Of a stretch of 13,737 nt of DNA, positions 1 to 6,065 are shown piece by piece. Position numbers and translations under genes: made by a program. The stretch spans positions 1 to 13,737 of the forward strand of contig JAFVYT010000056.1 of assembly GCA_017508505.1 (NCBI GenBank). The letters are read 5' to 3'. The number at the start of each line of letters is the position of its first letter. The first letter of the stretch is position 1. Source of the DNA: Clostridia bacterium (GTDB lineage Bacteria; Bacillota_A; Clostridia; Oscillospirales; SIG627). The notes under the pieces are model-generated. The model saw nothing but the letters and a program-made list of their open reading frames with translations. It did no database searches and had not been told where the DNA came from.

Positions 1-13
1 CATTGGACCCGAC

Positions 14-42
14 TTGCTATTTTTTTCGTTTTGGTATATGAT
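14..42 (+). promoter_or_regulatory. Predicted sigma-A promoter of malQ
   Basis: A -35 like box TTGCTA (14-19) is followed after exactly 17 bases by TATGAT (37-42). The implied start site near 49 leaves a leader of only about 13 nt, which just includes the GAGGTG ribosome site at 50-55. The short leader makes this plausible rather than certain, and transcription could also enter from beyond the window edge. Confidence 0.45.
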
Positions 43-61
43 AACAAACGAGGTGAATACG

Positions 62-1480
62 ATGAAACGACAAAGCGGCGTTCTGCTCCCCGTTTTTTCC
101 CTTCCCGGAGATTACGGCTGCGGGAACTTCGGACGGAGCGCATACGAATGGATCGATATATTAAAGGAGGGTGGCTTTTCCCTTTGGCAGGTGCTCCCCT
201 TCGGGGTGACCGACGGTCACAACTCCCCCTATATGTCTTATTCCTCCTTCGGGGGCAACCTGAATTTCGTGGATCCGGAGGAGGTTTACCGAATGGGGCT
301 GGTCAGTCGGGAGGAATTGGAGGCTCAGAGGGTCTCGGACCCGTACCTGTGTCAGTATGACAGACTCCGCGAAACGCGCTACGCCTTTTTCAAGAAGGCG
401 GCGGGACGCATACAGGATCCCGCGGGAATTCGGGCGTTTTTCAAGGAGCGGCCACGACTTGGGGAAGCGTGTCGCTTCTTTGCCTTAAAGGAGAGCAATC
501 ACGGTCTTCCGTGGCGGGAGTGGACGGTCCGCGAACCCTTGCCCGAGGATCTCGCTGCCTGGGAATTCATCCAATATCTCTTTCACAAGCAGTGGGATGC
601 CCTGCACCGCTATGCGAGCCTGCAGGGGATCTCGATTATGGGAGACCTTCCCTTTTACGTGTCCTACGACAGCTTTGACCTTTGGTCGAGTCCCGAGGAC
701 TTCCAATTGGACGCGAGAAAGGACCCGACGGCGGTGGCGGGCGTGCCCCCCGACTACTTCTCCGAGGAGGGTCAGCTCTGGGGAAATCCGCTCTACGATT
801 GGGGCGCGATGGAAAAGGACGGATTTGTCCGATTCCGAGAAAAAATGGAATATATGCTCACCCTCTTCGACGGGATTCGCATCGATCATTTTCGTGCAAT
901 CAGCGCCTATTGGAGCGTTCCCGCAGGGGCCAAAAGTGCCAAGGAGGGGAAATGGGTCCGCGGACCCGGCGAAAGGCTTGTGGATTTGATCCGCGAGATT
1001 GCGGGGGAAAAGCTCATCGTGGCAGAGGATCTCGGAATCATCGATGACGACACCCGCGCACTTCTTCGCTATAGCGGATTTCCCGGAATGGCGGTGTTCC
1101 AATTCGGCTTTGACGGAAACAACCTCTCTCCTCATTTGCCTCATTGCTATGGGGAGAATCTGGTGGCCTACACCGGTACCCACGACAACAATACCCTGCT
1201 CGGCTTTTTGTGGGAGCTGGACGACGAGACCCGCAAAGCGGCGCTGGACTACCTCGGGAATCCGCAGGACGGCTGCAACGCCGCGATCCGTGCCCTTTTA
1301 ATGAGCCGCGCGGGATGTGTGATCTTCCCCGTGCAGGATCTTTTGGGATACGGTGCGGATACCCGCGTCAACACCCCGGGAAACGCCGCAGGCAACTGGG
1401 CGTACCGCTTGACGAAGGAGCAGATGGATTCCCTCGACCTTCCCTATTGGAAGCATCTGAACCACATCTACGCAAGATAA
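62..1480 (+). CDS. malQ: 4-alpha-glucanotransferase (amylomaltase, GH77)
   Basis: Transfers alpha-1,4-glucan segments between maltodextrins in the cytoplasm, in maltose and glycogen metabolism. The 472-aa product has the usual size of the short bacterial amylomaltases. It opens with a GH77-type segment (GVLLPVFSLPGDYGCGNFG) and a SPYMSYSSFGGN substrate-loop motif. The GH77 catalytic positions are all visible: nucleophile Asp275 in GIRIDHFR, acid/base Glu322 in VAEDLGI, and Asp375 in YTGTHDNNT. I chose ATG 62 because GAGGTG (50-55) precedes it at 6 nt and the protein then begins directly at the family start; an in-frame ATG at 14 would add 16 non-conserved residues and lies on the predicted promoter. 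It stands alone on this strand and faces a convergent operon. Assignment is secure from family motifs. Confidence 0.95.
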   Translation: MKRQSGVLLPVFSLPGDYGCGNFGRSAYEWIDILKEGGFSLWQVLPFGVTDGHNSPYMSYSSFGGNLNFVDPEEVYRMGLVSREELEAQRVSDPYLCQYDRLRETRYAFFKKAAGRIQDPAGIRAFFKERPRLGEACRFFALKESNHGLPWREWTVREPLPEDLAAWEFIQYLFHKQWDALHRYASLQGISIMGDLPFYVSYDSFDLWSSPEDFQLDARKDPTAVAGVPPDYFSEEGQLWGNPLYDWGAMEKDGFVRFREKMEYMLTLFDGIRIDHFRAISAYWSVPAGAKSAKEGKWVRGPGERLVDLIREIAGEKLIVAEDLGIIDDDTRALLRYSGFPGMAVFQFGFDGNNLSPHLPHCYGENLVAYTGTHDNNTLLGFLWELDDETRKAALDYLGNPQDGCNAAIRALLMSRAGCVIFPVQDLLGYGADTRVNTPGNAAGNWAYRLTKEQMDSLDLPYWKHLNHIYAR

Positions 1481-1517
1481 AACGAAAGCAGGACCGAAAA
1501 TCGGTCCTGCTTTCGTT
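1481..1517. terminator. Hairpin terminator shared by convergent genes
   Basis: A 17-bp perfect inverted repeat (1481-1497 with 1501-1517) and an AAA loop begins at the base after the malQ stop and ends 9 nt before the stop of the leftward TraB-type gene. The arms end in AA/TT, but the following bases (ATTCTGACC rightward, TTATCTTGC leftward) are only partly T-rich. It is best read as a bidirectional intrinsic terminator separating malQ from the convergent operon. Confidence 0.8.
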
Positions 1518-1526
1518 ATTCTGACC

Positions 1527-2552
1527 TTATCGGACAAGCTCCACACGGAAGCCGTACTCCCGCAGGATCTGCACCAACGCCTCGTCCCCCACCACGTGGG
1601 CGGCGCCGACGCAAAGGAAGGTCGTAAACGCTCTCTCCTCCACGCACTTGATGGCAAATTCCGCCATATCGGCATTGCGGTCGGTATACATCGCGTCGTA
1701 GTATTCCTCGTAGAGAAGGCGGGTCTCTTCATTCGGGAAATTTTCCTCAGCCTTGAGCATCTCAGCAAACTCCTCCTCGGTTCCGAAGGCCCAGACGTCC
1801 ATTAGGGCTTCGGTGTTATTGAAGCCGTTTTTGGTCAGATTATAGGAGGCGATGGAGCTTTCCAGAAGGGTGACCTGCAGGTCATCGGAGAAGGAGGCGA
1901 GCATCTCATACTGCATTTCTACGGATTCCACCTCATTGATTGGAATGCTGTTTTCCTTGGCATATTGCATCAGGTGGCGGTCGATGCCGAGCTCCGTTTT
2001 GGCACCGGCTGCAAGATACGTGCATTGCTCAATGAAATTGAACCAGAGCACCGGAGTATAAAGGTCCATTGCAGAGGCGTACATATTGTACTCCTTGAGG
2101 ATCTCCACGGCTTTTTGGTACGTGTCCTCGGAAACGTAATCGGTGATGCTCTTCCCATCGGGAGCAAGGAAGAGACGGATGGCGGCAATCTGAGCCGAAA
2201 GGTCGGACTCAAAGGAGATGATATCGGCCTCCACCGTCAGGTCGTCACATTTCTTCAAGGCATCGTAGATATAATCGGGCAAGGGATAGTAATCCTCGCG
2301 GCCCACGTGGATGGAGCCGAGCAGATAGAGCTCCCCTCCCTCGTCGTTTGTAACGCGATACAAAAGCGGAGCATAGTCCCCCTGCTCGGACGTTTCGGCC
2401 CCTTCAAGGGTCACAGATCCCGATATCTCCTCGGTCAGGGTCTCCTCCACAGTTTCCGACGGCGAGGTTTTCACATGGACGGTAACGGAACAGGAAACAA
2501 GAGAAAAGACCAGCAGAAAAGCCAAAAAGAGCGAAGTAATTTTACGCATCAT
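1527..2552 (-). CDS. TraB/GumN family lipoprotein
   Basis: The 341-aa product starts with a short basic N-terminus, a hydrophobic stretch (residues 5-20) and a lipobox LVSC with Cys21 as the likely lipidated residue, so it should sit on the outer face of the membrane. After an acidic linker (about 28-60) comes a TraB/GumN-type domain: LYLLGSIHVG near residue 80 supplies the family GxxH motif, and a second histidine motif VGAAHVVGDE lies near the C-terminus. Related proteins (TIKI/PrgY) are proposed metalloproteases or pheromone inhibitors; the substrate here is unknown. AAGGAG lies about 8 nt before the ATG pair at 2552. It is the last gene of the leftward operon, 15 nt after nadE. Family call is firm, function open. 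Confidence 0.87.
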   Translation of the reverse strand: MMRKITSLFLAFLLVFSLVSCSVTVHVKTSPSETVEETLTEEISGSVTLEGAETSEQGDYAPLLYRVTNDEGGELYLLGSIHVGREDYYPLPDYIYDALKKCDDLTVEADIISFESDLSAQIAAIRLFLAPDGKSITDYVSEDTYQKAVEILKEYNMYASAMDLYTPVLWFNFIEQCTYLAAGAKTELGIDRHLMQYAKENSIPINEVESVEMQYEMLASFSDDLQVTLLESSIASYNLTKNGFNNTEALMDVWAFGTEEEFAEMLKAEENFPNEETRLLYEEYYDAMYTDRNADMAEFAIKCVEERAFTTFLCVGAAHVVGDEALVQILREYGFRVELVR

Positions 2553-2567
2553 CGAAAATCTCCTTTC

Positions 2568-3311
2568 TCATTTAAGTGCTCGCGGAATGCCCGGATCAAA
2601 AGCGGGCATCGGCAGAAGCTTGAAGCGATTTTTCTCGTGGAGGGTGTCGATGCGCGCGCGAATTGCCGCATCCTCCAGAACACCGCTTGTCAGATAGCGG
2701 TCAAGGGTCGCATAGGAAAAGCCGAGGTTGTCCTCGTCCGTCTTGCCGCAAAGGCCGTCGATGGGTACCTTTTCCACCAAAACCTCAGGAAGCCCCAGCG
2801 CTCTTCCGATCTGTTTGACCTCCTGCACCGTCAGGTGGGCAAGGGGGCTGAAGTCTCCCGCCATATCCCCGTAGCGGGTAGAATACCCAACCCAATCCTC
2901 GGAAAGGTTACAGGTATTGGCCACTCTCCCGTTGAGGGACTGCGAAACGGCATAGAGGGTCGCCATTCGGATCCTCGGGGGAAGATTCACTCGTGATTGC
3001 CTGCTGATCTCAAGCTCCTTGGGCATCGAGGACAGTACCGCCTCCACAGCGGGGGCGACGTTGATCTCAAGGCTTCGGATCCCAAGATGCTCCACCAGAA
3101 GGCGGCTCATATCAATGTCCCATTGCTCCCCCATGGGCATCAGCACTCCGACGACCCGCTCCCTTCCTAAAGCGCGGGCGCAAAGGGCTGCCACGACGGA
3201 GCTGTCCTTTCCTCCCGAGATGCCGATGACAGCAGGAGAATCGGGACCGTTTTCCCGAAAGAAATCACGGACCCAAGCAATCAAGCGCTCCGCAATGCAA
3301 GAAACATCCAT
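2568..3311 (-). CDS. nadE: NH3-dependent NAD(+) synthetase
   Basis: Amidates nicotinic acid adenine dinucleotide with ammonia and ATP, the last step of NAD synthesis, in the cytoplasm. The PP-loop ATP pyrophosphatase motif SGGKDSS is near residue 32, followed by NTCNLSEDWVGYSTRYGDMA (about 132-151), the substrate and ATP-contacting region, and GLCGKTDEDNLGFSY (about 186-200), which matches the family TDE motif. Without a glutaminase domain and at about 247 aa it is the short ammonia-using form. I prefer ATG 3311, since GAGG (3319-3322) is 7 nt upstream; a GTG at 3317 would leave almost no spacing. It lies 9 nt after the nitroreductase stop, so the two are probably co-transcribed. Ammonia dependence is inferred from the missing domain. 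Confidence 0.92.
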   Translation of the reverse strand: MDVSCIAERLIAWVRDFFRENGPDSPAVIGISGGKDSSVVAALCARALGRERVVGVLMPMGEQWDIDMSRLLVEHLGIRSLEINVAPAVEAVLSSMPKELEISRQSRVNLPPRIRMATLYAVSQSLNGRVANTCNLSEDWVGYSTRYGDMAGDFSPLAHLTVQEVKQIGRALGLPEVLVEKVPIDGLCGKTDEDNLGFSYATLDRYLTSGVLEDAAIRARIDTLHEKNRFKLLPMPAFDPGIPRALK

Positions 3312-3320
3312 TCGCACGCC

Positions 3321-3839
3321 TCAGAAATGCTCAAAGAAGACCGTTTCCGACTCGTCCCGAAAGCTCGAGTGCATCGGGAACGGAGCAGAATCCTCAGCGG
3401 GATACCCCATTACAAGAAGAGCCAAGGGGATGTAATCCTCGGGAATGGCAAAGCTGCGTCGAAGGGCCGCAGGGTCAAAATGCATCACCCAGCAGGAGCC
3501 GACGCCTGCGTCGTGCGCCGCCAACATCAGGTGGGTGGTGACGATAGCCGCATCCACCGGCGCGGAAAGAGCGCCGTCGTAGGGTCGTATCCAGGATTCC
3601 TTCACGTTATAGCAAACAAGCATCGCCGCGGGAGCACCGAAATGGCACTTGGTACAGCCCCGCAGTTTTTCCATCCCCTCGGGGGTATTCAAAACCAAAA
3701 TTCGCTGCGGCTGGGCGTTGCAACCCGTGGGGGCAAGATGGCCTGCCTTCAGGATGCGTCCGATCGCCTCCTCGGAAAGAGGCTCGGGCTTAAATTTCCG
3801 AACGGAATAGCGCTCGGCGATCAGTCGTTCAAACTCCAT
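3321..3839 (-). CDS. Nitroreductase family FMN oxidoreductase
   Basis: The 172-aa product is a short nitroreductase-like flavoprotein expected to reduce a substrate with NAD(P)H and FMN in the cytoplasm. The N-terminal RYSVRKF (10-16) is the family phosphate-binding motif for FMN. LAPTGCNAQPQRILV (about 36-50) and GVGSCWVMHF (about 112-121) are the other typical segments. Cysteines are frequent (TGCN, GCTKC, LVCY, GSCW), and the GCTKC motif at about 61-65 is worth noting, but the spacing does not form a ferredoxin cluster. AAGGAGGA precedes ATG 3839 at about 6 nt. It is first in the leftward operon; its neighbour nadE makes NAD, but a functional link is only suggestive. The physiological substrate cannot be told. 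Confidence 0.88.
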   Translation of the reverse strand: MEFERLIAERYSVRKFKPEPLSEEAIGRILKAGHLAPTGCNAQPQRILVLNTPEGMEKLRGCTKCHFGAPAAMLVCYNVKESWIRPYDGALSAPVDAAIVTTHLMLAAHDAGVGSCWVMHFDPAALRRSFAIPEDYIPLALLVMGYPAEDSAPFPMHSSFRDESETVFFEHF

Positions 3840-3877
3840 TTTTTCCTCCTTGAAGAGAAGTTCGCTTCTACCCCTTC

Positions 3878-3906
3878 AGTATACTACACCGACCGTGGGA
3901 TTTCAA
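3878..3906 (-). promoter_or_regulatory. Predicted sigma-A promoter of the leftward operon
   Basis: On the minus strand TTGAAA (3901-3906) and TATACT (3878-3883) are separated by exactly 17 bases (3884-3900). Both boxes are near consensus. The start site would fall near 3871, about 32 nt before the nitroreductase ATG, leaving room for its AAGGAGG site. It should drive nitroreductase, nadE and the TraB-type gene. Confidence 0.7.
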
Positions 3907-4044
3907 GTGCAAAATGACGCTTTCCCGGAGGTGATTTCGGACGGGGAACGGAAAAAGACGTACATAGGAAAAAACGCTTTCTGCAAGGTCGAAAAAGAAG
4001 GAAAAGGATCGAAGGTATTTTTTTAAAAAAAATAGCAAAAACTC
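3907..4044. other. Intergenic spacer between divergent promoters
   Basis: Part of the 471-base gene-free interval between the nitroreductase and tetR starts. This piece separates the two divergent promoters. It becomes A-rich and then T/A-rich toward 4044, with runs such as GAAAAAGAAGGAAAAGG followed by T8 and A8 tracts just upstream of the rightward -35 box, which could serve as an UP element or a bent-DNA region. I see no gene or clear RNA in it. Confidence 0.5.
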
Positions 4045-4073
4045 TTGTATTTTTCGTCGAGTTGTGATAGAAT
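4045..4073 (+). promoter_or_regulatory. Predicted extended -10 promoter of the tetR/sip locus
   Basis: TTGTAT (4045-4050), a 17-base spacer, and TAGAAT (4068-4073) preceded by TG one base upstream (4065-4066) make a near-consensus sigma-A promoter with an extended -10. The -10 box is also the left half of a short palindrome TAGAA-T-TTCTA (4068-4078), a possible repressor site. The start site would be near 4080, about 230 nt before the tetR GTG. Confidence 0.65.
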
Positions 4074-4079
4074 TTCTAA

Positions 4080-4310
4080 GCTAGTAGTGTGGTGATTCGT
4101 CGTTGTTTTTTCGCTAATCATCGTGATCCCTCCACATCTTGTGTCTACGAGCGAAAAACACCCCATCATCTTGTGTACGCAACAAACCAATCAAACGTCT
4201 GCAAACGGGTGTGATCCGCAGCGAAAAATAAGCAAACGCCGAGTCGTTTGCATTATTTTCACAAAAAATGTAGCAATCATTTACAAATGTGGACAAGGAG
4301 TGAGAAAAGC
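4080..4310 (+). other. Long repeat-bearing leader of the tetR transcript
   Basis: About 230 nt separate the predicted start site from the tetR start. Visible structure: a 10-mer CATCTTGTGT occurs at 4135-4144 and again at 4167-4176, both followed by ACG within two bases; TTTTTCGCT (4107-4115) can pair with AGCGAAAAA (4150-4158); GCAAACG occurs at 4201-4207 and 4232-4238, and as its inverse CGTTTGC at 4245-4251, the last two forming a 7-bp stem with a 6-nt loop. This may be a structured regulatory leader or a multi-site operator. No known riboswitch class is recognised. Confidence 0.45.
4232..4251. repeat. GCAAACG inverted repeat, candidate operator
   Basis: GCAAACG (4232-4238) and CGTTTGC (4245-4251) form a 7-bp dyad with a 6-base spacer, 59 bases before the tetR start. 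The same heptamer is at 4201-4207, and TCAAACG lies ten bases further upstream at 4191-4197, so the motif recurs at roughly helical-turn spacing. TetR proteins often bind dyads near their own gene, which makes this a reasonable autoregulation site. A weak attenuator hairpin (it is followed by ATTATTTTC) is the alternative. Confidence 0.4.
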
Positions 4311-4901
4311 GTGAAACAAGAAGAAACCCGTGAAAGGCTGATCGAGAGCACGATCCGCGTCATTGCACGACACGGTCTGGACAACGCGACAACCAAAATG
4401 ATCGGTTCCGAGGTCGGAATCAACGAGGTCTACATCTATCGCTGCTTCAAGGATAAAATCGACATGTTCGCAAAGACCTTTCAGAGTCTGGATCTGGAGC
4501 TGGTGAGCGCCATTACGGACAATCTCCCCCTTTTGGCACGGAATGATCTTACCCTGAAGGAGCGTTGCCGACTTCTCTACTCCAAGCTGTGGGCCTTTCT
4601 TCTCGGCAACGAGGATAAGTGCAAAACCTACGTGCGGTATTTTTATTCCCCCTACTTCAAGCTCTACTCCGAGGAGCAGCACAAGGCAAACTACGCTTAC
4701 ATCGTGGAAAAGTTTAAGCCAGCTTTCCGAGAAAGAGCAAACGTTTGGATGCTCTTAAATCACATCTTCAACGTGCTTCTGGACTTCGCCATCAAGGTAT
4801 ATAACGATGCGCTCCCCAATGACGACGACACCGAGGAGCACGTATTCCGCTTGATTTACGCCTCCGTATCCCAATATTTTATAGGAAACGAGGAGGCATA
4901 A
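4311..4901 (+). CDS. TetR/AcrR family transcriptional regulator
   Basis: The 196-aa protein has a TetR-type DNA-binding N-terminus: helix 1 (ETRERLIESTIRVIARHG), then a helix-turn-helix running through NATTKMIGSEVGINEVYIYRCFKDK to about residue 50. The family Tyr-x-(Y/H)-F-x-x-K pattern is seen as IYRCFKDK. The remaining helical part shows no recognisable ligand-domain motif. The start is GTG 4311, with AAGGAG (4295-4300) 10 nt upstream; an in-frame start at 4248 would add 21 residues with no ribosome site. Its stop is one base from the ATG of the next gene, whose AGGAGG site lies inside the tetR 3' end, so the two are translationally coupled. It most likely controls the secretion locus and itself. 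Its inducer is unknown. Confidence 0.88.
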   Translation: MKQEETRERLIESTIRVIARHGLDNATTKMIGSEVGINEVYIYRCFKDKIDMFAKTFQSLDLELVSAITDNLPLLARNDLTLKERCRLLYSKLWAFLLGNEDKCKTYVRYFYSPYFKLYSEEQHKANYAYIVEKFKPAFRERANVWMLLNHIFNVLLDFAIKVYNDALPNDDDTEEHVFRLIYASVSQYFIGNEEA

Positions 4902-4902
4902 T

Positions 4903-5781
4903 ATGGAAAATATGAAAAAAAATAAGGAAATCGATATGGATCAGAATCAGGAAAAGAAAGAGACCGAGCTGCAGACGGCAGAGCCTGCGGAGAAGAATCC
5001 CGCAGAAACGAAGGAAGCAAAGCCCGAGTCCCCCAAGGAAAAGACCGCCGACAAAAACGTCTGGACCATCCTCAAGAACGTGACGGTTTGGCTCGTGGTG
5101 ATCATCGCCGTTTCCATGATGATCTTCACCGTGGTCTCCGTCACCACCTTCAACCGCAACGACAGAAGCCTGTTCGGCTACAAGGCCTTCATCGTCAACT
5201 CCGACTCTATGGCCAAGACCGACTTCAACGCAGGTGACCTGATCCTGGTGAAGGAAACGGATCCCGCCACCCTGAAGGAGGGGGACATCATCACCTACGT
5301 CTCTCAGAACACGGAGAGTTTCGGTGAGACCGTGACCCATAAAATCCGTACCCTGACCACGGATGCCAAGGGCAGTCCCGGATTTGTCACTTACGGTACC
5401 ACGACGGACACCGACGACGAAACCATCGTCACCTACCCCTACATTTTAGGTAAGTACGAGAAGGCCATTCCCAAGATCGGTCACTTCTTCAACTTCTTAA
5501 AAACCACTCCCGGCTACTTCCTTTGCATCTTCGTTCCCTTTATGCTGCTCATCCTTTATCAGGGTGTAAACTTCTTCCAGCTCTTCAGAAGATATAAGAA
5601 GGAGCAGATGGAGGAGGTTCAAGCGGAACGCAACAAGATCGAAGAGGAGCGTGCCGCAAACGCCAAGATGCTCGAAGAGCTGCAGGCTCTGAAGGCACAA
5701 CTGGAAGGAAAGAAAAACGAGGAGGCAAACGCACCTCCCGCCGAACAGAAACCCGAAGCAGAAGGTATAGACTCAATGTAG
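4903..5781 (+). CDS. SipW-like signal peptidase I (A), atypical third motif
   Basis: Membrane signal peptidase of the Ser-His (ER/SipW) type, expected to mature the TasA-like proteins downstream. The 292 residues comprise a charged cytoplasmic extension (1-50), a membrane segment (about 53-80), the catalytic domain with NSDSM (nucleophile Ser102) and ETVTHKI (general base His146 where bacterial LepB has Lys), a second membrane segment (about 204-222) and a Lys/Glu-rich coiled coil (about 229-272). The usual GDxN segment is absent: the corresponding region reads TYGTTTDTDDE (about 163-173), so the third catalytic motif is divergent. AGGAGG (4891-4896) precedes ATG 4903, and the gene is coupled to tetR. 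It differs strongly from the second peptidase of the locus, so the two are not recent duplicates. An ATG at 4912 is a less likely start. Confidence 0.88.
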   Translation: MENMKKNKEIDMDQNQEKKETELQTAEPAEKNPAETKEAKPESPKEKTADKNVWTILKNVTVWLVVIIAVSMMIFTVVSVTTFNRNDRSLFGYKAFIVNSDSMAKTDFNAGDLILVKETDPATLKEGDIITYVSQNTESFGETVTHKIRTLTTDAKGSPGFVTYGTTTDTDDETIVTYPYILGKYEKAIPKIGHFFNFLKTTPGYFLCIFVPFMLLILYQGVNFFQLFRRYKKEQMEEVQAERNKIEEERAANAKMLEELQALKAQLEGKKNEEANAPPAEQKPEAEGIDSM

Positions 5782-5812
5782 TAAATGCTTCACCGTCAAA
5801 AAGGACTTTAAA

Positions 5813-6034
5813 ATGCCCAAAAACGAAAGCTCTCTTCTCTGGATCATCCTCGCAGTGGTCATCGTACTCCTTATCATTTTGATTCCCGGATTGATCTACT
5901 TTCTCAACGACTTCTCCCAAGAGCTCCGATACATCAACAACGAGATCGGCAGAAGCACGGGAAAGGAAAAGGAGCATTGGCTCCGCCGCAGAAGAAGGCT
6001 TTGGCTTTCCATTCTTCCCTTTTTCCGTTACTGA
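5813..6034 (+). CDS. Small single-pass membrane protein, unknown function
   Basis: A 73-aa protein with a hydrophobic helix at about residues 8-31, a short polar segment (LNDFSQELRYINNEIGRSTG), then a strongly basic stretch WLRRRRRLWLSILPFF (56-71) ending in an amphipathic hydrophobic tail. The positive-inside rule puts the C-terminus in the cytoplasm, where the basic-aromatic tail could lie against the membrane. AAGGA (5801-5805) lies 7 nt before ATG 5813, and it fits tightly between peptidase A (31-nt gap) and TasA-like protein 1 (31-nt gap) in the same direction, so it is very likely a real gene of the operon. I do not recognise the family. It may be an assembly helper or a partner of the signal peptidase; this is inference from position only. 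Confidence 0.78.
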   Translation: MPKNESSLLWIILAVVIVLLIILIPGLIYFLNDFSQELRYINNEIGRSTGKEKEHWLRRRRRLWLSILPFFRY

Positions 6035-6065
6035 GCAACATCATTTTGAGGAGGATATTATTAAT

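Noticed and set aside
1965..2996. Plus-strand open frame of 343 codons
   Set aside because: It overlaps the TraB-type gene and nadE on the other strand and crosses their junction. The two real genes have clear motifs; this frame has none.
4123..4314. Possible leader gene of 63 codons whose TGA overlaps the tetR GTG
   Set aside because: The overlap would suit translational coupling, but the frame begins at a GTG with no ribosome site and its product shows no coherent signal or domain. The leader is more plausibly regulatory DNA or RNA.
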